From Halobacteriovoraceae bacterium (GTDB taxonomy: Bacteria > Bdellovibrionota > Bacteriovoracia > Bacteriovoracales > Bacteriovoracaceae), in NCBI GenBank assembly GCA_020635115.1, contig JACKAK010000005.1:62001-126000 (forward strand): 64,000 nucleotides of DNA, written 5' to 3'. The notes under the pieces were generated by a model. It saw only the letters and a list, made by a program, of their open reading frames with translations, ran no database searches and was not told the origin of the DNA. Shown in pieces: positions 44,261-53,284 of the stretch. Each line of letters starts with the position of its first letter. The stretch's first letter is position 1. Made by a program: the position numbers and the translations under genes.

Positions 44261-46072
44261 CTAGGAGGCCAGTAATATTTTCTGGCAATATTGTTCGCGG
44301 TTATCTTTTCTTGGAAATTTATCAATAATGACTTCTGCACCTAACTTAACAAGAACTTTGAGGTCATCTTGAGTGATGTGTCCTCTTACTGATTGTTTAA
44401 TCATAATACCTAGATATTCAATTACACTTCTGGCCTGATCAGCATGTCCATGATCAGCATGTGTGAAGTCAGGAAAGTTAATAAGAAGTCGTTTGGCCTC
44501 TTTACCGTCTGCGGTTTGATAATCCACATGTGCCCTTAGGTCGTAATCAAAGCCAAGACCATCATGGCCCATGGAAACGATAATTTTTGGTATTGATGCT
44601 GGGGTGTGAAGTTTAGCATAGTCAAAATCCCCATTTCTTGGTTTAAAAGTAGAACCTTCATTTTCAATTTTTTTCATAAGCATTTTATCAGCGGCTTCTG
44701 GGTCAGTTTTTAAGAGCTCCTTATACTCTTTAAATGTTTTTGGATTTACGTTTGCAAAATACCGAACAGCATCTTCAAAAAAACCTATCGGGATATCTTT
44801 AGTTATCCCTCTGGCCAAAAATTTTCTAAGTTTCTCTGCAGGATACCTTGCAGGATCGACGACACCTATTCTTTTGAAAATAATACTACCAAGAGATGTT
44901 TTAGCGAATGATTTAATTCCCTCTGATCTTTTTGCATCGAAATATTTTTCGATACTTTTTAAAATATCAAACCTTTCATCTGGCTCAATAGGGTTATAAT
45001 TTTTTACAGTGGCCATAGAAATAATACTGAGAAAGAATTTGATCAGACGAGGTTCTTTTTGAAGGAACTTAACAAGAAAACTAAGTATGGCCTGATTTTC
45101 AAAGTGGACGGGACTACCGATATTTGTAATTCCTTTATAAACTTCTTCATAGAATTTAGCTTTTAGAGGATCTATATAACTTACATCTCCAGACATGGAA
45201 ACTCCAGCAGTAGCTGCAGATTCCATCATCCCACCCATTGAGTGTCCAATCCAAAAGAGCCAAGGGTTAACTTCAGAACCTAGTTGAAGTTTACCATCCA
45301 TAATCATTTTTTGAGTGATCGCCATCACATCGTGAGAGGCAAGTCTATCAAAGCCATGTTTCCATTGGTTCTTATTAGGATCACCTTGAATAAAGTCAGA
45401 TTTAGCAGAACCATTACCATGCCCACCAAAATTAAAGGCATAGATATCAACTCCGATGGCATTTGCGCGGGTCACGGCCATTTTTTTAAATTGTTCACGT
45501 TTTACTTTTCTTTTCTGCTTTCTAAACTTTTCTTCTAACGCTAAAACTTGTGTGTAAAATGTTTCAATTTCAATATCTGCTATAAATTCATAAGCGTCCC
45601 AAAGTTTTCTTTTTTTAATTTCTTTGTTGAGCTCATGTAGGATAGATTTCTTGAGTACTTCAAACATAATTCTTCGACTTTTAGCAGGTTGTCTAATTCC
45701 ATGAGTAATATTAAATTTGTGCCAAAATGAGCTGAGTCTTTTAGAAATATAACTTCTTAAATCTTTATCAAATTGATAATTTTCTTCCATAACGTTTTCA
45801 ATAGTTTCAAACATATGAAAGTTGAAATATTCATCGTAAGCTAGGTTTTGAACTGGGGCCCAATAATAAGAAGTAGATGAAAACCCGTGCTGTAAATTGA
45901 CTTTTATAGTTGAACCTGAAGACCAATTGATTCGTACACCTTTCAAAAGCACCGAGTCATCCGTAAGTATACTAACTTCCTCAATTTTACTGCCAAATTC
46001 ATAGCTCCAGGAATTGATATAAGTAAAACTTATGAATAACATAAAAATTTGCTTGGAAAAATTGAAATTCAT
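44261..46072 (-). CDS. Secreted lipase-like alpha/beta hydrolase
   Basis: Protein of 603 residues with a signal peptide (MNFNFSKQIFMLFISFTYINSWSYEFGS). The alpha/beta-hydrolase elements are KVNLQHGFSSTSYYW (HG oxyanion region), WLFWIGHSMGGMME (nucleophile elbow G-x-S-x-G) and the later FDYDLRAHVDYQ and DFTHADHGHADQ, which supply a candidate acid and His. A helical insert (KILHELNKEIKKRKLWD, KFRKQKRKVKREQFKK) separates the HG strand from the nucleophile. Size and export suggest an extracellular or periplasmic lipase or esterase, in keeping with a predatory lifestyle; the substrate is unknown. Confidence 0.65.
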   Translation of the reverse strand: MNFNFSKQIFMLFISFTYINSWSYEFGSKIEEVSILTDDSVLLKGVRINWSSGSTIKVNLQHGFSSTSYYWAPVQNLAYDEYFNFHMFETIENVMEENYQFDKDLRSYISKRLSSFWHKFNITHGIRQPAKSRRIMFEVLKKSILHELNKEIKKRKLWDAYEFIADIEIETFYTQVLALEEKFRKQKRKVKREQFKKMAVTRANAIGVDIYAFNFGGHGNGSAKSDFIQGDPNKNQWKHGFDRLASHDVMAITQKMIMDGKLQLGSEVNPWLFWIGHSMGGMMESAATAGVSMSGDVSYIDPLKAKFYEEVYKGITNIGSPVHFENQAILSFLVKFLQKEPRLIKFFLSIISMATVKNYNPIEPDERFDILKSIEKYFDAKRSEGIKSFAKTSLGSIIFKRIGVVDPARYPAEKLRKFLARGITKDIPIGFFEDAVRYFANVNPKTFKEYKELLKTDPEAADKMLMKKIENEGSTFKPRNGDFDYAKLHTPASIPKIIVSMGHDGLGFDYDLRAHVDYQTADGKEAKRLLINFPDFTHADHGHADQARSVIEYLGIMIKQSVRGHITQDDLKVLVKLGAEVIIDKFPRKDNREQYCQKILLAS

Positions 46073-46240
46073 TACGATTCCTTTAGGAATTTGTTAAACA
46101 TTTCAGACAAAACAAAGTAAATGAAAAAGCTAATACTTTCTAGTGTTTTCATAGGCCTTGTTGTCCAATAAATGTATTTTTTAAGAGATATGCTTTTTTT
46201 AACGCATGAAATTACGATATTTTATATTGATAAATAATTT

Positions 46241-48001
46241 TTAATTATATAAACCAAAAGATGTTCCCAATTCAAGACAGATATGCTCGTAATTTTCTAG
46301 GTACTTGATTTCTTCTCGCTCGAGTAGTTTCGAATCGACAAGGTATGGATCATATCCGATGTATGTTAAAGGTCTAAAACAAAGCATTTGGTCATATTCA
46401 GGATGTTGAACTACTTCAACAATATTTTCTAAACGAACGCCAAATTTTCCAGGGATGTAGATTCCGGGCTCCAATGAACCAATAGTATCTATCGAAAGTG
46501 CAACAAGTGAATTTTTTCCAACTCTAAAACCTCCCTCATGTACATTAATACCGACTCCATGCCCTGTTCCATGTGCATAATCAAATCCAAATTTTAACAT
46601 TGTTGATCTAGCTAGTGCATCAATCATGCAACCAGGAGAACCTTTTGGAAAAACAGCACTTTCTGCTCTTATTAGACCTTTTAGAACCAAAGTATAGACA
46701 ATTTTTTGTTCATCACTGGGCCTTTGTCCTAATAAAAATGTACGTGTTGTATCCGTTGCATAGCCTCCTTTAAAATAACATCCCGAATCGAGAAGTACAA
46801 TTGTACCGTCTTGAGCAATAACATCCTCTTTAGGATCTCCATAGTGGACAATACTCCCATTAGCATCGAATCCAACAATTGTTTTAAAGCTCAAATCAAG
46901 GGCCCCTGCAGATTTGTAATTTTCATTAACTCTATCAAATAAGTTTTTTTCTGTTATTTTCTCACCATTTGAAAACCTTTCTTTGGCCTCTTGAATAGAT
47001 TTAAATATAACGTCATTAGCTCGTTTAAAATTTTCTCGAATTACTTTGATCTCAGTTTTATTTTTAATGGCATGAAACATTATGTTTGATCTGGTTTCAT
47101 GTTTGAGATCAAGAAAATTTCCACATGCGCTTTTCAAACATCGATAATCTGATCCTGATATTGAAGATGCATGAAAAAAAAGTTCTGTAAGACTCTTTTT
47201 TTGAACTATGTCGCGAAGATTTAACTCCAGATCTTTTTTATTCTTGCATTCAATAAAAGTAATTCCTGAAATATCTTTGGCTATTGAAGAAACTAAATTA
47301 AGATCGTCTATAAAAACATAGAGCTGATCCTTCGTTGCCAATGCTTTTGCGATATAAACGCTTTGATAAGGCAATTGATAACCTCTGCAATTAGAAAGCC
47401 AAGCAATAGTATCCAATTGCGTAATAAACCGACCTTGGTTCAACTCACAAAATCTCATCAATTTGTCACAAACTTTTTCTCCAGAAAATTCCAGAGGAAC
47501 TGATTCAATTTTATTGGACAAAGTCAGTTTCGAATGAAATGTCGACTTCGCGAGTTCTCCATTATCAAAGGTTCGAATTTGAAATAAATTACTAAAACTA
47601 GTTTCTAAATCAAGGGAACATCTATCTCCTTCAATTCCGAGAACATTCTCAGGAGATAAGAGAACTAATAGATCTTGTTTAAGTTTTTCTATTAAACTTG
47701 TCGAACTCTCACATTTGACAACTTCAACTAGCTCTTTATTGACTTCAATATCGGCCTGTTCATGATATCTTCCATCAACATAAAGTCTTGGTCTGCCAGA
47801 GACTGGTACAAAAACTTCGGCCACAGAGCCAGTAAAGCCAGTAATGTAATATCGATGGCAATTTTCCATAGGGACATACTCATTTAACCAGGGATCAAAG
47901 CTAGATATATACATTCCATGAAGAATATTTTCTTTCATAAAAAGCTGTAATGATTGAATATTTTGAGCAATTTGATTCTTGTTTATCATAGTTTTAGACA
48001 T
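46241..48001 (-). CDS. Xaa-Pro aminopeptidase, XPNPEP1-like (M24B)
   Basis: Protein of 586 residues in the three-domain form known from XPNPEP1: N-terminal creatinase-type domain (DPWLNEYVPMENCHRYYITG), a second related domain, and a C-terminal peptidase M24 domain. Metal ligands are visible in LLDSGCYFKGGYATDTTRTF (Asp, Asp), HGTGHGVG (His), and the C-terminal LEPGIYIPG and VRLENIVEV (Glu, Glu). It removes N-terminal residues before proline; E. coli PepP is shorter (about 440). No signal peptide, so cytoplasmic peptide turnover is likely. Confidence 0.85.
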   Translation of the reverse strand: MSKTMINKNQIAQNIQSLQLFMKENILHGMYISSFDPWLNEYVPMENCHRYYITGFTGSVAEVFVPVSGRPRLYVDGRYHEQADIEVNKELVEVVKCESSTSLIEKLKQDLLVLLSPENVLGIEGDRCSLDLETSFSNLFQIRTFDNGELAKSTFHSKLTLSNKIESVPLEFSGEKVCDKLMRFCELNQGRFITQLDTIAWLSNCRGYQLPYQSVYIAKALATKDQLYVFIDDLNLVSSIAKDISGITFIECKNKKDLELNLRDIVQKKSLTELFFHASSISGSDYRCLKSACGNFLDLKHETRSNIMFHAIKNKTEIKVIRENFKRANDVIFKSIQEAKERFSNGEKITEKNLFDRVNENYKSAGALDLSFKTIVGFDANGSIVHYGDPKEDVIAQDGTIVLLDSGCYFKGGYATDTTRTFLLGQRPSDEQKIVYTLVLKGLIRAESAVFPKGSPGCMIDALARSTMLKFGFDYAHGTGHGVGINVHEGGFRVGKNSLVALSIDTIGSLEPGIYIPGKFGVRLENIVEVVQHPEYDQMLCFRPLTYIGYDPYLVDSKLLEREEIKYLENYEHICLELGTSFGLYN

Positions 48002-48205
48002 AAGATTTCCTTTTCACAATGTGCCTTACAAAATATCATGTTTTACATCTCATATACAAGAGTTCCTCATTCATTTCAAACATTGTAATTTACCGACTAT
48101 TTTGATCCTGTATACAAAAAAGCAATTTGAAAAACTTTAGTAAAATTTTTAGGTTCCGATAGAGTAATTATGAAAACTTTTTAGTTTTCAATAATTTAAT
48201 AGGTA

Positions 48206-48352
48206 ATGGATATGAAAATTGGCCTAAAGGAAATTGTCATACTAACACTTCTTCTTTTCATTTTCAAAATCACAATTGGTGACAATTATTTATTATTGGA
48301 TGAAAAGGAACAAAAAATCAATCGAACAAGTGCATCTGTCATTAATCATTAA
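48206..48352 (+). CDS. Possible 48-residue single-helix membrane protein
   Basis: Open frame beginning ATG GAT ATG and encoding one hydrophobic helix (IVILTLLLFIFKITI) followed by a short polar tail (DEKEQKINRTSASVINH). A weak TAGGTA site precedes it. It lies between pepP-like and murD genes, both on the opposite strand, and overlaps the murD end by 11 bases. It could be a real small protein or chance; conservation would decide. The adjoining 48002-48205 shows nothing. Confidence 0.35.
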   Translation: MDMKIGLKEIVILTLLLFIFKITIGDNYLLLDEKEQKINRTSASVINH

Positions 48353-49619
48353 ACATTTTTTTAAATATCTTGCCCCTTTGCGAATAATTTTTGAACATAT
48401 CAAAGGATGGAAATGCTGGAGAAAAAAGTATATTTTCTTCTGTGCTATTAACTACAAGGTCGTAAATCTCATCAAACTCAAGAATATTATGATTTTCAAT
48501 CAAAGCATCAATCTGTTCTTTATGCATTGATGCAGTCTCACCTATCAAAATTAACCGAGAAGTCAATTTTTTTAACTCATCTAAATAGGGAGTAATTTCA
48601 TCATTATGTCCCCTTTTTTGTCCACCAATAATGAGTAGTGTTGATTTTGAAGGCATGGATTTTAAAGCACTCATAGTTGCATCCCAATTTGTACTTTTAG
48701 CATCGTTAAATATTTTTTTGCCTAGTTTATTTGGTACGAACTCAATTCGATGTTCAACTCCTAGAAAACTATCAATGAATTTTTGTATCAAGGTAGGTGA
48801 AATATTCAACAAAAGAGCTAATTGGATACAAAAATTGAGATTTTCCCTATTATGTTCTCCAGGTAATTTAAAGTTTTTAAGATCGAACTGCTTCAAAACG
48901 CTTGGATCTAAATGTTGAAATTCCTTTTTTTGGTCTTCTTCAATAAATTTTTCAACAGTTCGCCCGCAAATTATAACTTTACTTTTTTCAAGATATTTAA
49001 AAAGATTCAACTTAGCTTTTGCGTAGTCTTGAACAGTTTCATATCTTTCACCATGATTGGGGTAAATATTTAAAATAGCAGAGTATTCAAATTTAATTGT
49101 TTGCAAACTTTCAAGTTGAAAGCTAGATAACTCAAGTAGATAGTAATCATATATATTGTCTAGTGAATCACACAGAGGAGTACCGATATTCCCACCACAA
49201 AAGACAGATAATTTGGCCATTTCCATTAATTCTTTCAGCATTGTGACAGTTGTTGTTTTTCCATTCGTACCTGTAATACCTATAAATTTTCCATGTGTGT
49301 TCATTTGTCTGTATGCAAATTCAATTTCATTCATAATGGGTATATTTTTTTGAATGGCCTGTCGAAGTGAATCTTTTTGTTTTGGAATACCTGGAGCAAG
49401 AATGATCAGATCCATTTCTCCTAAAATTTCCTCAGCATCTATTTCACTTGTACACTTGACTAAAGGATTGATTTTTCTTGCATCGTCTTCCCAAATACTT
49501 AAGTCACCAGCATTTACAACATGTACAATGGCCTGTGTTCTTGACAAGGCCTGGAGTGCAGATTTTCCAGAAACACCTAGTCCATAAATAGCAATTTTTT
49601 TTCCCTTATACTGATGCAT
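48342..49619 (-). CDS. murD: UDP-N-acetylmuramoylalanine--D-glutamate ligase
   Basis: Mur ligase of 425 residues. Motifs: N-terminal IYGLGVSGKSA (nucleotide-type fold), the ATP loop GITGTNGKTTTV, GNIGTPLCD, LELSSFQLE, NIYPNHGERY, the GEHNRENLN substrate loop and NDAKSTNWDA. It adds D-Glu to UDP-MurNAc-L-Ala in the cytoplasm. The gene stands apart from any dcw cluster, which is unusual since murD normally sits with other cell-wall genes. Start overlaps the divergent methyltransferase frame. Confidence 0.92.
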   Translation of the reverse strand: MHQYKGKKIAIYGLGVSGKSALQALSRTQAIVHVVNAGDLSIWEDDARKINPLVKCTSEIDAEEILGEMDLIILAPGIPKQKDSLRQAIQKNIPIMNEIEFAYRQMNTHGKFIGITGTNGKTTTVTMLKELMEMAKLSVFCGGNIGTPLCDSLDNIYDYYLLELSSFQLESLQTIKFEYSAILNIYPNHGERYETVQDYAKAKLNLFKYLEKSKVIICGRTVEKFIEEDQKKEFQHLDPSVLKQFDLKNFKLPGEHNRENLNFCIQLALLLNISPTLIQKFIDSFLGVEHRIEFVPNKLGKKIFNDAKSTNWDATMSALKSMPSKSTLLIIGGQKRGHNDEITPYLDELKKLTSRLILIGETASMHKEQIDALIENHNILEFDEIYDLVVNSTEENILFSPAFPSFDMFKNYSQRGKIFKKMFND

Positions 49620-49667
49620 CTATGTTCTTCCTCTCTATTTTCATTGACATGCGTCACACAGTGTTTT

Positions 49668-50912
49668 ATGAGTCTTTGGATGGATTTATACAAATATTTT
49701 AGTGACATACGCAACATACTTTTAACAAATGAGAATTTATGGCGACATGAAGTGCTTAATGAATATCCAACGTCCTTAGAAATGTATGACCAAGAATTTG
49801 TAAAAGAAATTAGAAATCTCAATTCAGATGATAAATATAGACTTGATGCTTTTCACGACGAGAGTGTTTTAAAGAAAGGTAAATTAAAAGATTTGATTAT
49901 TCAATTACAGAAACTATCAAATGGAATTCCTAAGCAGCGGCAGATACAGGAAGATTTTCCTCGCTTTGCTTTCGTTAAAGTTAATAAGAAAAAAAAACAT
50001 GAACTGCAATCACTTTGTCCCTATATTGGATTGTTAAATAAAGATAAAAAGTATTTGAAAGCAATTGACGTTGGAGGGGGTGTAGGTCATTTATCGAGAT
50101 TTCTGGCCCATTACTATCAAATAGAGGCCTTTTGTATAGACATGGACAGTTCATTACAAAATACTGGTGAAAATAGGATTGATAAATATTCACTTCCCCC
50201 AAATGCTAAAAATGTCAATTTCAGATTAGAAAAGTTCCCTTCAAAATCATCTAAATACATTTTAGACAATCAATCCCTTGTACTAGGTTTACATAGTTGC
50301 GGAAACCTATCCAACCACTTACTAAAATCTGCAGTTTTAAATCAGGCAAAAACTGTAATTAATTTTGGTTGTTGCTATCTTAAAATGGATGCTAAAAAAG
50401 ATTTTCCTATATCAAAATTTGCAAAAGATGGTGACCCAATTAATTTATGCAAATATTCACTTACTTTAGCAACTCGATCTCACGCATCCATGACAAGAAC
50501 ACAATTTGAAAATAAAAAACAAGTTAAATTTTATCGATACGGCCTACATTTATTTCTATACTACAAAATGAAACGTTCTGATTTTGTAAGTATAGGAGAT
50601 GCAAAAACAAGAGAATACTATCTTCCTTTTTCACAATATGTGAAAAGTAAACTCATTGAAAATGAAATAGAATGCCCACTAAAAGCAGAAGAAATTGATG
50701 CTTTTTACAAAAGTACATATATACAAAATAAACTTGAAGATATGTTTTGTGCTAATATCATTCGATGGCAATTTGGTCGCTGCTTAGAACTTGCAATTCT
50801 TCTAGATAGGGCAATTTATTTGAGTGAAAATGGTAGAAATGTTGAAATTAAGGAGTTTTTCAACCCTGATTTATCTCCCCGAAATATTGGAATAGTCTCT
50901 CATCTTTTATGA
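49668..50912 (+). CDS. METTL25/RRNAD1-like methyltransferase
   Basis: Protein of about 414 residues. The SAM-binding fold is readable: AIDVGGGVGHLSRFLAHYY (motif I), FCIDMDSSL (acidic loop after strand 2), LVLGLHSCGNLSNHLL and VINFGCCYLKM. The GLHxCGxLS plus FGCCYLKM combination is characteristic of the eukaryotic METTL25/RRNAD1 family and its scarce bacterial relatives. Further conserved blocks are LATRSHASM and YGLHLFLYYK. Several starts are possible (49614, 49668, 49680); none has a clear ribosome site. Substrate unknown; no signal peptide. Confidence 0.65.
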   Translation: MSLWMDLYKYFSDIRNILLTNENLWRHEVLNEYPTSLEMYDQEFVKEIRNLNSDDKYRLDAFHDESVLKKGKLKDLIIQLQKLSNGIPKQRQIQEDFPRFAFVKVNKKKKHELQSLCPYIGLLNKDKKYLKAIDVGGGVGHLSRFLAHYYQIEAFCIDMDSSLQNTGENRIDKYSLPPNAKNVNFRLEKFPSKSSKYILDNQSLVLGLHSCGNLSNHLLKSAVLNQAKTVINFGCCYLKMDAKKDFPISKFAKDGDPINLCKYSLTLATRSHASMTRTQFENKKQVKFYRYGLHLFLYYKMKRSDFVSIGDAKTREYYLPFSQYVKSKLIENEIECPLKAEEIDAFYKSTYIQNKLEDMFCANIIRWQFGRCLELAILLDRAIYLSENGRNVEIKEFFNPDLSPRNIGIVSHLL

Positions 50913-51078
50913 TCAAATATATATATTTTCTTAATCTATAGGTTTAATTTTCACTTTTTTTCAAAAATAAAAAATATCTTCACTTGATCTTGAAAATATC
51001 AATAAGATGTTGACTAAAATTGATTGAAAAAAGTAAAAACTTCACAAGTCTAGAAGGTAGGGTGACTACTCCCAACCA

Positions 51079-52488
51079 CTAAGCCGCTGATGCGTCTTTA
51101 GTGGGGGCTTCTAAGATTTTTCGAGCTTCGCTCTCAAAACCTAAGCTCTGTAGCCCCAGAGCTTTTATGACAGTTGCTGCATGTTTATCTGCGTTTTCTG
51201 TATGGCCACAATTTACACAAAAAAATACTTCTTGCTTTTGTCTATTTTCCACTGAGGTATGACCACATTTTCTGCATCGTCTAGAAGTATTTTTAGCCGG
51301 AACAAGTACAAGTAATCCTCCTTGCCACTCGCTTTTATAGCGTACAAAATCTCTAAACATTCCCCAACCTTGTCTAAGTATAGAGCGGTTTAGTCCAGAT
51401 TTCTGTGCTACATTTTTTCCTGGTTTTTCAAGTGTACCTTTGGCACTTTTTGACATATTTTTTACCCTAAGATCCTCAAGCACTACAATTGCGTGTTTTT
51501 TGCAAATATCATTTGAGGCCTTATGAAGAAAGTCATGTCTTATTCTAGTTATCTTACGATGTTTTTTTCCAACTATTTTTTGATAGTATTTCCAACGAGG
51601 TGAAAACTTCTTTTGCTTCGCTGCCCTTCTTTGGAGGGTCGCTATTTGTTTTTCTACTTTTTTGATTGTTTTCAAATCAAGGTTATGCTCATTATCGCTC
51701 TGAGCGTCTTCACAAATTGTTTTGGCCACGCCTAAATCAATACCAACAGATTTTTCGGGAACCAACTCACCTTTATGGGCCGAATTGATAGGAATAATTT
51801 CAGCTTTTTTTCCTAAATAGCAACTCAGAGAGATGTACCATTCACCAGTTGTTTGGCGTGTAATCGTTGCTCTTTTTATCTCTCCTTCAATTTTTCTGTG
51901 TTGAGCAATTTTTAGAGGGGTAGCTCCTTTACCTACGGTAATCTTAGGAATTCCTGTGATATATGACCATTTCTTTGATTTCTTTTTTGCGCAAGTTATA
52001 ATAACTCTATTTCCTTGGGGAAAACAAATGGATTCAGTGCATTTTCCTTTTCTCTTTCTTGTCGGATATCCTGCATCGAGATTTGGATCCAGAAAGTTTT
52101 GAAAAGCTTGATCTAGGTTTCTTAGTGCCATTTGAAGTGATTGTGAAGGAACTTCTTCTAACCACTCAAAACCTTCCATAGATCGACACTCCGGAAGTTG
52201 GTTTTGCTGATATTCATACTTTAATTTTTTAACTCCGCCACTCATTTGAAAAACAAGGTTGCGTTCTTCAAGTCCGCAGTTATAGACAAACCGGCATGCT
52301 CCCATCCAGCGAGAGAGAGTTGATGTCTGTTCACTTGTCGGATAAAAACGAAAACGATAAGTTTTTATGAGCTTTGCTTTATTCTGCGCACTACGTTTTT
52401 TCTTGGCCGCCTTGGCCAGTTCTACCCGTTTCTTCTTAGAGAGAACTTTTTTTTCGGCCGTTAATTTGCTCGCAACTTTTTTTGTCAT
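51079..52488 (-). CDS. tnpB: TnpB, RNA-guided nuclease, copy 2
   Basis: Same 469-residue protein as at 1552-2961, with the three RuvC acidic residues and zinc-ribbon cysteines intact. Its predicted guide differs from that of copy 1 because the flanking host DNA differs: on the minus strand it starts CCTACCTTCTAGACTTGT at 51061. The start choice is as for copy 1. The gene is read away from its tnpA. Confidence 0.92.
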   Translation of the reverse strand: MTKKVASKLTAEKKVLSKKKRVELAKAAKKKRSAQNKAKLIKTYRFRFYPTSEQTSTLSRWMGACRFVYNCGLEERNLVFQMSGGVKKLKYEYQQNQLPECRSMEGFEWLEEVPSQSLQMALRNLDQAFQNFLDPNLDAGYPTRKRKGKCTESICFPQGNRVIITCAKKKSKKWSYITGIPKITVGKGATPLKIAQHRKIEGEIKRATITRQTTGEWYISLSCYLGKKAEIIPINSAHKGELVPEKSVGIDLGVAKTICEDAQSDNEHNLDLKTIKKVEKQIATLQRRAAKQKKFSPRWKYYQKIVGKKHRKITRIRHDFLHKASNDICKKHAIVVLEDLRVKNMSKSAKGTLEKPGKNVAQKSGLNRSILRQGWGMFRDFVRYKSEWQGGLLVLVPAKNTSRRCRKCGHTSVENRQKQEVFFCVNCGHTENADKHAATVIKALGLQSLGFESEARKILEAPTKDASAA

Positions 52489-52523
52489 TGCGAGGAGATT
52501 ATCAATGTGGCATATTGCTGTCA

Positions 52524-52946
52524 ATGTCAAAAAGCAATCTAAAATCCCATTATCACTGTGTTTATAACCTTCAATACCACTTGGTGTTAGTTACGAAATA
52601 CAGAAGAAAATGTTTCACAAAAGAAATTCTAAAAGACCTAGAAGACATCTGTCATAATGTGTGTGAAAAGTGGTCTTGTGTTCTTTCTGAGTTCGGTGGA
52701 GAAGAGGATCATATCCATCTTTTAATCCAGGCCCATCCGGCCATGGATTTGAGTAGGCTCGTCAACAACCTAAAAACTGTTACATCAAGACTCATCAAAA
52801 AAAAGCATCAAAATCACTTCAAAAAGTTTTACTGGAAACCGGCCCTATGGACAAGGGCCTACTGTTTACTCACCACAGGTGGCACCACCATAGAAACAAT
52901 CAGAAGGTATATTGAAAAACAGGGACAATCCTCGCCGGAAGGCTAA
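52524..52946 (+). CDS. tnpA: IS200/IS605 transposase TnpA, copy 2
   Basis: Same 140-residue Y1 transposase as at 1094-1516, with HUH motif EDHIHLL and Tyr helix RRYIEKQG. It reads towards the gene at 53010, which it may help to express by readthrough through the left-end hairpin. Confidence 0.92.
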   Translation: MSKSNLKSHYHCVYNLQYHLVLVTKYRRKCFTKEILKDLEDICHNVCEKWSCVLSEFGGEEDHIHLLIQAHPAMDLSRLVNNLKTVTSRLIKKKHQNHFKKFYWKPALWTRAYCLLTTGGTTIETIRRYIEKQGQSSPEG

Positions 52947-53009
52947 AAATTCATCTCCACCCAAGGCTTCGACGCTTTGGATGGAGAATTCTTTTTAACA
53001 TATGTTAAA

Positions 53010-53282
53010 ATGTATGGAATGATCAAAACAGTGATAAATTATACAATGGGGCGAAGAGAGGCCGGAGAAACTTATAACCACTTAGTTCCAAGTTTAAAAA
53101 TTATATGTCGCTCTAGAGGAAGACATAGCAGAGAATGCCAAGCTTTGATGCCCATTCTTGCAGGACTTCCATCTCCTGGTGTTAAAAGTTATCATTTTAA
53201 AAAAATATATATCGATGATCCAAATGGTTGGGAAAAACTTCCGGATAACTATCAAGACCTTAATTCATCTCCAGTGTGGTAA
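53010..53282 (+). CDS. Small hypothetical protein, parted from its ribosome site by IS605 copy 2
   Basis: Protein of 90 residues, MYGMIKTVINYTMGRREAG..., mostly polar, with SRGRHSRECQALMPIL and DDPNGWEKLPDN; no family recognised. The ATG at 53010 overlaps the TTTAAC target by its first base. If the element is removed, AAGGTAGG at 51054-51061 falls about 7 bases before this ATG, the ideal place for a Shine-Dalgarno site. Now the ATG follows element DNA. It is 2 bases ahead of the next gene, so an operon is likely. Confidence 0.6.
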   Translation: MYGMIKTVINYTMGRREAGETYNHLVPSLKIICRSRGRHSRECQALMPILAGLPSPGVKSYHFKKIYIDDPNGWEKLPDNYQDLNSSPVW

Positions 53283-53284
53283 TT

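Larger units (their letters stand above)
51062..53003 (-). mobile_element. IS605-type insertion sequence, copy 2
   Basis: Inverted copy of the element at 1037-2978, same length (1,942 bp), with identical translated tnpA and tnpB over their full lengths. The right end (tnpB side) abuts GGTAGG at 51061; the left end abuts GTTAAA (53004-53009, TTTAAC on the element strand), followed directly by the ATG of the next gene. The hairpins of the left end lie near 52949-52986. No target-site duplication. Confidence 0.92.
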
